DNA from: Methylobacillus glycogenes JCM 2850 | GTDB taxonomy: Bacteria > Pseudomonadota > Gammaproteobacteria > Burkholderiales > Methylophilaceae | Assembly (NCBI RefSeq): GCF_000617925.1 | Contig: NZ_BAMT01000010.1 | Span: 1 to 64,000 of the forward strand | Length of the DNA stretch: 64,000 bases | Direction: 5' to 3' | Shown: one piece after another, positions 57,797 through 64,000 of the stretch | Position numbering within the stretch: the stretch's first letter is position 1 | Layout: each line of letters starts with the position of its first letter | Position numbers and translations under genes: made by a program | Notes under the pieces: generated by a model | Seen by the model: only the letters and a program-made list of their open reading frames with translations | What the model was told of the DNA's origin: nothing | The model's database searches: none

Positions 57797-59595
57797 ATGA
57801 AAGGCAGAGTAACCAACGTCGGTATCGGCGCTGCTGTCGGCAGTTTGCTGGTACTTGCGACGATGCAAGGTGCTCAGGCGAATTCCGATTTGCAGAATTT
57901 GACCAAGAATGCAGATAACTGGGCATTGCAAACTGGTAATTTTACCGGTCAGCACAATAGCACACTGAACCAGATCAACAAAAACAACGTCAAGAACCTG
58001 AAGGCCGCTTGGTCCTTCTCTACTGGCGTTCTGCACGGTCACGAGGGTGCGCCTCTGGTGATCGGCGACATGATGTACATTCACAGTGCCTTCCCTAACA
58101 ACACTTTTGCGGTCAATCTGAATGACCCAGGCGTGATTGCATGGCAGCACAAGCCTAAGCAAGTGGCTTCCGTTAAAGCGGTTGCCTGCTGCGATATCGT
58201 AAACCGTGGCCTGGCTTATGGCGATGGCAAGATCATCAAGACTCAACTTGACGGCAAGCTGGTGGCATTGGATGCCAAGAGCGGCAAGATCGCTTGGGAA
58301 ATCGAAGTCTGTGATCCTAAGGTTGGCGCAACCCTGACACAAGCTCCATTCATCGCTAAGAACACCGTGCTGGTGGGCTGCTCCGGTGCTGAGTTGGGTG
58401 TTCGTGGTGCTGTGAACTCCTTCAACCTCAAGACTGGTGAACTGCAATGGCGTGCCTTTGCAACTGGCCCTGACGAAGAAGTTAAGCTGGCGAAGAACTT
58501 CAACAGCGACAATCCTCACTACGGTCAATTTGGCCTGGGTCTGAAGACCTGGGAAGGCGACGCTTGGAAAATCGGTGGCGGTACTAACTGGGGTTGGTAT
58601 GCATACGATCCTAAGCTGAACCTGTTCTACTACGGTTCTGGTAACCCAGCACCATGGAACGAAACCATGCGTCCTGGCGACAACAAGTGGACCATGACTA
58701 TCTGGGCACGTGACCTGGATACAGGCGAAGCCAAGTGGGGCTACCAAAAGACTCCTCATGACGAATGGGACTTTGCTGGTGTGAACCAGATGATCCTGTC
58801 CGATCACAAGGTTGACGGCAAGGTAACACCTCTGCTGACCCACATTGACCGTAACGGCATCATGTACACCCTGAACCGTGACAACGGTAACCTGGTACAA
58901 GCTGCCAAGGTTGATCCAGCTGTGAACGTGTTCAAGAAGGTTGACCTCAAGACTGGTACTCCAGTACGTGATCCTGAGTTCAGCACACGCATGGACCACA
59001 AGAGCACCAACGTTTGTCCTTCCGCTATGGGCTTCCATAACCAAGGTCTGGACGCATTGGATCTGGACGAGCCTATCGTTTACGCCGGTCTGAACCACAT
59101 TTGTATGGATTGGGAGCCGTTCATGCTGCCATACCGTGCAGGTCAGTTCTTCGTTGGCGCAACCTTGGCGATGTACCCAGGACCTAGCGGCCCAACCAAG
59201 AAGGAAATGGGTCAAGTACGTGCCATGGACATCGTGACTGGCAAGTACAAGTGGACCAAGTGGGAGAAGTTCGCTGTTTGGGGCGGTACGCTGGCTACCA
59301 AGGGCGGTCTGGTTGCTTACAACACACTTGATGGTTACATCAAGACTCTGGACAAGGACAACGGTAAGGAACTGTGGAAGTTCAAGATGCCATCCGGTGG
59401 TATCGGCGCTCCTATGACCTACCAGTCAAGGGTAAGCAATACATCGGTTCCATGTACGGTGTAGGCGGTTGGCCTGGTGTTGGTCTGGTATTTGACTTGA
59501 CCGATCCTAGCGCTGGTCTGGGTGCTGTAGGTGCCTTCAAGGAACTGCAGAACCACACACAAATGGGCGGTGGCCTGATGGTGTTCAGCCTGTAA
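57797..59595 (+). CDS. mxaF: Methanol dehydrogenase large subunit, Ca/PQQ type (frame broken near 59424)
   Basis: MxaF oxidises methanol to formaldehyde in the periplasm with PQQ and Ca2+, passing electrons to cytochrome cL. Signal peptide residues 1-28 end in GAQA. The vicinal disulfide VACCD falls at mature residues 103-104, and the catalytic Asp in DEWDFAGVN at mature residue 297. Two residues after this Asp is Ala, where lanthanide-type XoxF has a second Asp, so this is the calcium form. Near 59424 one G is missing (CCAGTCAAG to CCAGGTCAAG). The repair reads [20 protein letters not shown] and ends at TAA 59593-59595, for about 599 residues. Codon choice is visibly biased toward highly expressed usage. 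Confidence 0.97.
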
Positions 59596-59624
59596 TCAGT
59601 TGCTGATTATTAGCTGATGTCATG

Positions 59625-59651
59625 TGCCGGGGCAGAGGTTCTGCCCCGGCA
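59625..59651 (+). other. Strong hairpin between mxaF and mxaJ
   Basis: Perfect 12-bp GC-rich arms (59625-59636, 59640-59651) enclose GGT, with no T run. It may protect the 3' end of mxaF mRNA or attenuate mxaJ expression, fitting the need for far more MxaF than MxaJ (inference). Confidence 0.8.
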
Positions 59652-59687
59652 TCTCAGTAAGCAAGAGTGTTTTGGAATCAAGCCCAC

Positions 59688-60545
59688 ATGAAGCAATTTG
59701 TTAGCAAGAAATCCTGTAGTACAGGCATTAAGACAGGCATGAAGATGTTGGTGGCTGGTTTGCTTGGCAGTGTGATGCTGCAAGCCCAGGCTCAAGAAGA
59801 ACTCAAGGTGTGTGCGGGTAAGGATGAACTGCCTTATTCAAACGACAAGCAACAGGGGTTTGAAAACGAGATTGCCAAAGTCATAGGCAAGGCATTGGAC
59901 CGCAAGGTGAGCTTTGTTTGGTGGCCAGATGCACGTTATGCAGTGCGTGATTTCCTCGACAAAAAGCAATGTGATGTGCTGATGGGCTTGGACAAGGGTG
60001 ATCCGCGTGTCACTACCACCCAAACCTATTACAAGTCCGGCTATGTATTTGTTAGCCGTACCGATAGAGAGATCGATATCAAGTCCTGGGATCACCCATA
60101 TCTCAAGGAACGTAATTTCAGGCTCGGCTTCCTGCCGGATAGTCCTGCCAAGAACATGATGCTGGAGATTGGTCGTTTCGACGATATGTTCGATTACCTG
60201 ACCGAGCTCACAGATTTTAAATCCACCCGTAATCGCTACATCAAGATCGATGAGCGCAAGTTGGTGGACGATGTTGCCAATAAAACCCTGCACGCTGCGG
60301 CATTGTGGGGCCCATCCGTGGGTAAGTATGTGGCGGAGTCCAAGACACCATTGACCATGGTGTTGATCGAGGACAACGCCAAGCGTGCCAATGGCAGCAA
60401 GATACCTATGCAGTATGAAGTGGTCATGGGGGTAAGGCGTGGTGATGAGGCCCTCAAGTCAGCGCTGGATAAAGCCATTACGTCCAGTCAGCAAGAGATC
60501 GATGCCATCCTGAAAAGGGAAGGCGTACCCCTCTTGCCTATTTAG
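59688..60545 (+). CDS. mxaJ: MxaJ, periplasmic methanol oxidation protein
   Basis: MxaJ is a periplasmic solute-binding-like protein (family 3 fold) required for active methanol dehydrogenase, probably as an assembly factor. The 285-residue product has a signal peptide ending in LQAQAQ, then ELKVCAGKDELPYSN, typical of the family, and GLDKGDPRVTTTQTYYKSG. The start at 59688 is preceded by GGAA; a GTG seven codons upstream is in frame. The gene order F-J-G-I supports the assignment. Confidence 0.93.
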   Translation: MKQFVSKKSCSTGIKTGMKMLVAGLLGSVMLQAQAQEELKVCAGKDELPYSNDKQQGFENEIAKVIGKALDRKVSFVWWPDARYAVRDFLDKKQCDVLMGLDKGDPRVTTTQTYYKSGYVFVSRTDREIDIKSWDHPYLKERNFRLGFLPDSPAKNMMLEIGRFDDMFDYLTELTDFKSTRNRYIKIDERKLVDDVANKTLHAAALWGPSVGKYVAESKTPLTMVLIEDNAKRANGSKIPMQYEVVMGVRRGDEALKSALDKAITSSQQEIDAILKREGVPLLPI

Positions 60546-60570
60546 TTTCTTTGTAACTCCGGGGTAGTCA

Positions 60571-61065
60571 ATGTTTAAAAAATTAGCAGTAGTCGGTGGG
60601 TTGAGCGTGTTTCTCGCATCTGGGTTTGCCCTGATGCCAGCACAGGCAGACCTGGATTTTCGCGGCACCATTTCTGGTGAGCCGCTAGATTTTACGGGTG
60701 AAACCGAGAGTGAAGCGTTCAAGGAATTCAAGAATACCGGCGTGAATCCTTACAACGGCAAGCAGGAAGAGATGAACAAGGGTTATGTGATCTTTGCTAC
60801 CGCATGTTCCGGCTGCCATGGTCACTTGGCCGAAGGTAAGCTGGGCCCAGCCTTGAGTGATGATTACTGGACCTATCCTACCAATCTGGAAGACAAGGGC
60901 TTGTTCGAGACCATCTACGGCGGTGCTGCCGGTCAGATGGGCCCGCAACAAGGCTTGCTTGAGCCAGATGAAATCCTGCATGTGATGAGCTGGGTTCGTG
61001 GCTTGCAGAACGATAAGGAAAAAGCGAAGAAGGCAGTGGATACCTTCGAGCATAGAAACGGCTAA
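60571..61065 (+). CDS. mxaG: Cytochrome cL, electron acceptor of methanol dehydrogenase
   Basis: The 164-residue periplasmic cytochrome has a signal peptide ending in MPAQA and a single haem-binding CSGCH in ATACSGCHGHLAEGKLGPAL. The axial Met is probably in AGQMGPQ or HVMSWVRG. Cytochrome cL is specific for MxaF and hands electrons on to a class I cytochrome c. It has an acidic N-terminal region typical of the family. It lies between mxaJ and mxaI. Confidence 0.95.
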   Translation: MFKKLAVVGGLSVFLASGFALMPAQADLDFRGTISGEPLDFTGETESEAFKEFKNTGVNPYNGKQEEMNKGYVIFATACSGCHGHLAEGKLGPALSDDYWTYPTNLEDKGLFETIYGGAAGQMGPQQGLLEPDEILHVMSWVRGLQNDKEKAKKAVDTFEHRNG

Positions 61066-61149
61066 CAGATGGAATCTTGCCGGGCTGCTGACTGGTGGCA
61101 CCCGGCAGAACAGTAGTACCACCAGCAACCATAACACAAGGAGATATCA

Positions 61150-61425
61150 ATGAAGCGCGTTTTGACATTAGTAGCAACCGTAGGTGCGATGGTTGCCTCA
61201 GGCCTGGCTTTCTCTTACGACGGCCAAACCTGTAAAGAAGCTGGCAATTGCTGGGAAGCCAAGCCTGGCTATCCAGAAAAGATTGCTGGTTCCAAGTATG
61301 ACCCTAAGCACGAAGCTGCTGAACTCAGCAAGCAAGAAGCTGCTATCAAGGCTATCGACGAACGCAATGCCAAGCGCATTGCCAATGCCAAGGCAACTGG
61401 TTCCTTCAAGTTTGACGTGAAGTAA
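61150..61425 (+). CDS. mxaI: Methanol dehydrogenase small subunit
   Basis: MxaI is the small beta subunit of the alpha2-beta2 enzyme. The 91-residue precursor has a signal peptide ending in SGLAFS, then YDGQTCKEAGNCWEAKPGYP with the conserved disulfide cysteines. The rest is a long Lys/Ala-rich helix that wraps the large subunit. AAGGAGATATCA precedes the ATG, a very strong site that matches the high expression. It is followed by a terminator hairpin. Confidence 0.97.
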   Translation: MKRVLTLVATVGAMVASGLAFSYDGQTCKEAGNCWEAKPGYPEKIAGSKYDPKHEAAELSKQEAAIKAIDERNAKRIANAKATGSFKFDVK

Positions 61426-61443
61426 GCTGGGCTGATACCAAAG

Positions 61444-61476
61444 GCTGATGCTCTTGATCGGGCATCAGCTTTTTTT
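61444..61476 (+). terminator. Terminator after mxaI
   Basis: GCTGATGC / GCATCAGC arms with a ten-base loop are followed by seven T. It probably ends most mxaFJGI transcripts, leaving mxaRSA expressed at a lower level by read-through or its own promoter. Confidence 0.85.
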
Positions 61477-61625
61477 ACAGACAGCCGCTGGCTATCCAAG
61501 TGGTTATCCCAAGCGCATTTGCAGGCTTAAGAGCGCATCAGCATGAATGTTAAGTGCACTTCAGATAACACCTTCCCACAGAAATCACCGTCTCAATCGA
61601 ACACTTCAGTCATCAGGACATGAGC

Positions 61626-62644
61626 ATGCAAGCAAACATCAATTTGAATGAATGGCGCGAACGCGCGCTGGCATTTGAGCAGGCTACCAACCAAGTCGTG
61701 CTCGGTCTGGAACAGCAAGTCCGTGCGCTGACCATTGCGATTTTCTCGCGTGGACATGTATTGCTGGAGGGCGATGTGGGCGTGGGCAAGACCACGCTGC
61801 TGAAAGCGGCATCGCGCTTGCTGGGCGGGGCCTATCAGCGCATAGAAGGTGCCATAGACCTGATGCCTGGCGATTTTCTCTACCATGCGTATATCGATGA
61901 AAAAGGCCAACCTGCGGTGGCCCCAGGCCCATTGCTCAGACATGACAATGAGCTGGCAGTGTTCTTCTTTAACGAAATCAACCGTGCCCGGCCACAGGCG
62001 CATTCCTTGTTACTGAGGCTGATGGCCGAGCGTAGCGTCAATGCCTTCAACCGGGATTATGCTTTCCCGCACCTCACGGTGTTTGCTGACCGTAACCGCC
62101 TGGAACGTGAGGAAACTTTTGAGTTACCCGCTGCTGCACGTGACCGCTTCTTTATGGAAATTTCCGTCAATGCGCCAGAAGACAGGGCATTGCAGCGCGA
62201 TTTGATGTTCAACACCCGCTTTCATGATGCGGATGCCTTGATCAATACCCTGGAATCTGGCCTGGTGCCTTATGACCAGCTCAACGCCGTAGCCGAGCAG
62301 GTGCAGGCTAGTGTGCGGGCTGAGCTGGCCTTGCAGGATTACGCCGTCAATCTTTGGCAGGCATTGCGCCACCCGAGCGCATAGGGGTTGAGATTGAAGA
62401 TGTGGATGTGAGCCGGCTGGTGGCAGGTGGTGCCAGCCCGCGTGGCATGGCCATGCTGATGCGTGCAGCACGTACCCGTGCTTGGCTGGAGGGCAGGGGT
62501 TTCCTCACTCCAGATGATATCCGTGCGGTATTCAGTGCAACCGTAGGTCACCGCGTGTTCTTCAATGCGGCTTATGAACTGCGCCGCGACGAGATTGCCC
62601 CGGCTTTACTGGCGGGCGTACTCAATCATATTCCTGCGCCTTAA
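61626..62644 (+). CDS. mxaR: MxaR, MoxR-type AAA+ ATPase (frame broken near 62375)
   Basis: MxaR is a MoxR-family AAA+ chaperone needed for methanol dehydrogenase maturation, partnered with MxaS. Walker A is EGDVGVGKTTLL and the Walker B region is AVFFFNEINRARPQ. One base is missing near 62375 (CCACCCGAGC to CCACCCNGAGC). The repair reads ALRHPERIGVEIEDVDVSRL and continues to GVLNHIPAP at 62644, for about 340 residues. I take ATG 61626, well spaced from AGGA; ATG 61620 is too close to it. Confidence 0.93.
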
Positions 62645-62675
62645 CGAGTGACATTCCTCATAGGCAGGTCTTATT

Positions 62676-63538
62676 TTGGCTAGTTTCACACCCCAGGAAT
62701 TCTATTACCACTTGCGCTGGCGCGCGCGCGGCGCGCAGCCTGGCGCGCATGCCACCCGCACACCGGGTAGCGGTGCGGATTTTGCCGGGCATGTGCCGTT
62801 TATGGATAACCCTGACCCACGGCGGCTGGATTTACGCGCCAGTTTGCGGGTGATCCCTCGACGCTATGTGGTGCGCAGCTTCTTTGAGCGTGGCGCCATC
62901 AATGTCTATGCCGTGGTCGATGTGTCGGCTCCATGCGCTTTGCAGGCAATGCTGAGAAAAAGCGCTTGCTGGCCGAGATTGCCGCTTCCATTGCCTGGTC
63001 CAGCACGCGCCATGGCGATGCCTTCTCGCTACTGGCTTGCGATGACAAGCTGCACCAGGAGTTATGCAGCCCGCCTTCACATAGACGTGGCCAGGCCCAG
63101 GAGCTGCACCGGCAGTTATTGCAAGCCGAGATTAGGCCGCAGGCAGGCAGCACGGCCTTGCCGCGCGCGGTGGAGCAGATACGCGCTAGCCGATCATTGG
63201 TGTTTCTGGTGTCGGATTTCCATCTGGACGCGAGCTTGCTCAAACAGACCTTGAACAGCTATTCCGCCCATGATGTGGTGCCTGTGGTGCTGTGGGACAG
63301 CAGTGAATATCGGGATTTGCCGGATTGGGGTTGGGCCAGGGTGCGTGACCTGGAAGGTGGCGGCGAAAGATCCTTGTTTTTGCGCGCGGGCCTCAAGCGC
63401 GAGATCGCGCAAAGTTATCTGGCGCGACAGGAAGAACTCAAAACTTTGTGCCGCCAATATGGGGCCAGGGCGCCATTTTTTGTTGAAGACAAGTTTGATG
63501 CGGGATTGCTGACGCGTCATCTTCTGGAGGCTAGCTGA
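62676..63538 (+). CDS. mxaS: MxaS, DUF58/vWA-like protein (frame broken near 62929)
   Basis: MxaS belongs to the DUF58 group that accompanies MoxR ATPases. The N-terminal part has the Arg-rich YHLRWRARGAQPGAH and DNPDPRRLDLRASLRV. One base is missing near 62929 (TCGGCTCC to TCGGCTTCC). The repair reads VVDVSASMRFAGNAEKKRLL, in which the DxSxS metal-site pattern (DVSAS) appears as in vWA domains. The total is about 287 residues, ending at 63538. The start is TTG 62676 with AGG upstream. The stop overlaps mxaA. Confidence 0.9.
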
Positions 63539-64000
63539 TGAGATCTCTATTGCTGTTATTGCTGGCTTTGACGCCCATGTCTGCATGGACTGCGGAAGAT
63601 GAGGCTGCAACAACCCAGGCTGTAGAAAAACCCCCTATTGAAAAAACGCGCATTGAAAAAAATATCAATGCGCAATCTTTCGTGCGCGATGTTGGTTACC
63701 GCGTGGGGGATGTGGTGAGCCAGCGCGTGGAAGTGATTACCCCCGCAGGCTATACACTGGATGAGGCTTCCCTGCCCAAACGCCTGGGGGCTGGTGCGCA
63801 TATCGAGTTGCGCCAAGTGACGCAGGAAGCCAGCAGTGTTGCCCAAGGCATCAAACATAGCCTCACCTTCGAGTGGCAGGTGTTCCGCACCTTGCGCGAT
63901 GTCAGGCCTATTCCTTTGCGCGCTCTGGAGCTGACATTCCGCCATGGTGATGATGTGCTGGTGGCCAATGTACAAGCGCTGAAGTGTTGATGGCTCCTAT
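63538..64000 (+). CDS. mxaA: MxaA, N-terminal part (continues past the window, frame broken near 63980)
   Basis: MxaA helps insert Ca2+ into methanol dehydrogenase. This part has a signal peptide (LLLLLLALTPMSAWTAED), a Glu/Lys linker, then FVRDVGYRVGDVVSQRVEV and PKRLGAGAHIEL, typical of the periplasmic domain. The frame ends at TGA 63988-63990. With one base added near 63980 it reads VQALEVLMAP and leaves the window open, so this is probably another deletion. The assignment rests on operon position and overall character. Confidence 0.82.

Noticed and set aside
57797-59595. XoxF-type lanthanide methanol dehydrogenase
   Set aside because: The residue two after the catalytic Asp is Ala (DFAG), and mxaJGI follow, so it is the calcium MxaF type.
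1-64000. CRISPR arrays, insertion sequences, integrases, prophage genes, rRNA
   Set aside because: I saw no regularly spaced repeats, transposase or integrase frames, or rRNA sequence in the window.

Overview
The window is bacterial chromosome from an obligate-type methylotroph, most likely a betaproteobacterium of the family Methylophilaceae and close to Methylobacillus. The evidence is a canonical methanol dehydrogenase operon (mxaFJGIRSA) beside a complete 14-gene NADH dehydrogenase operon (secG - tRNA-Leu - nuoA to nuoN), a Neisseria/beta-type pyruvate dehydrogenase operon in which E3 carries its own lipoyl domain, and the betaproteobacterial order nuoN - DUF2818 - NUDIX. The genus is inferred from gene order and protein resemblance only; no database was searched.

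Layout. 0.1-9.6 kb: housekeeping genes (ParA-type ATPase, msrA, corA, cysK, a flavin reductase-like gene, glnS, birA-coaX-SPOR protein). 9.7-20.8 kb: an organosulfur-type acquisition locus with a TonB receptor, a Tat/lipoprotein solute-binding protein, two DppBC-type permeases, a double ATPase, and two SsuD-like flavin monooxygenases on opposite strands. 20.9-26.8 kb: pyruvate dehydrogenase aceE-aceF-lpdA. 27.3-29.2 kb: a small AT-rich accessory patch with an orphan PoNi-type (DUF1910/1911) immunity protein. 29.3-35.9 kb: arfB, then a minus-strand series (sixA, ParA/MinD-like, CYTH-CHAD, small membrane protein, two-RCK potassium channel, M48-PDZ lipoprotein). 35.9-39.8 kb: COG4255-like protein, recJ, tpiA, secG. 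39.8-55.5 kb: tRNA-Leu(GAG) and nuoA-N. 55.5-57.3 kb: DUF2818, NUDIX hydrolase, epimerase. 57.8 kb to the end: mxaFJGIRS and the start of mxaA.

Physiology. MxaFI with cytochrome cL (MxaG) oxidises methanol in the periplasm, MxaRSA act in its maturation and calcium insertion, and Nuo links NADH to the quinone pool. PDH, TpiA and CysK belong to central carbon and sulfur metabolism. The sulfonate-type locus would supply sulfur when sulfate is scarce.

Main warning. At 24 sites in 21 genes the reading frame breaks, and restoring one base (two bases at three sites) rebuilds a conserved protein exactly. Most sites are lost copies in runs of two or three identical bases. This affects genes that can hardly all be dead (glnS, tpiA, nuoE/G/L/M/N, mxaF), so I read it as uncorrected deletion error in the sequence, not decay. 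Such genes are given here as single CDS spanning the break.
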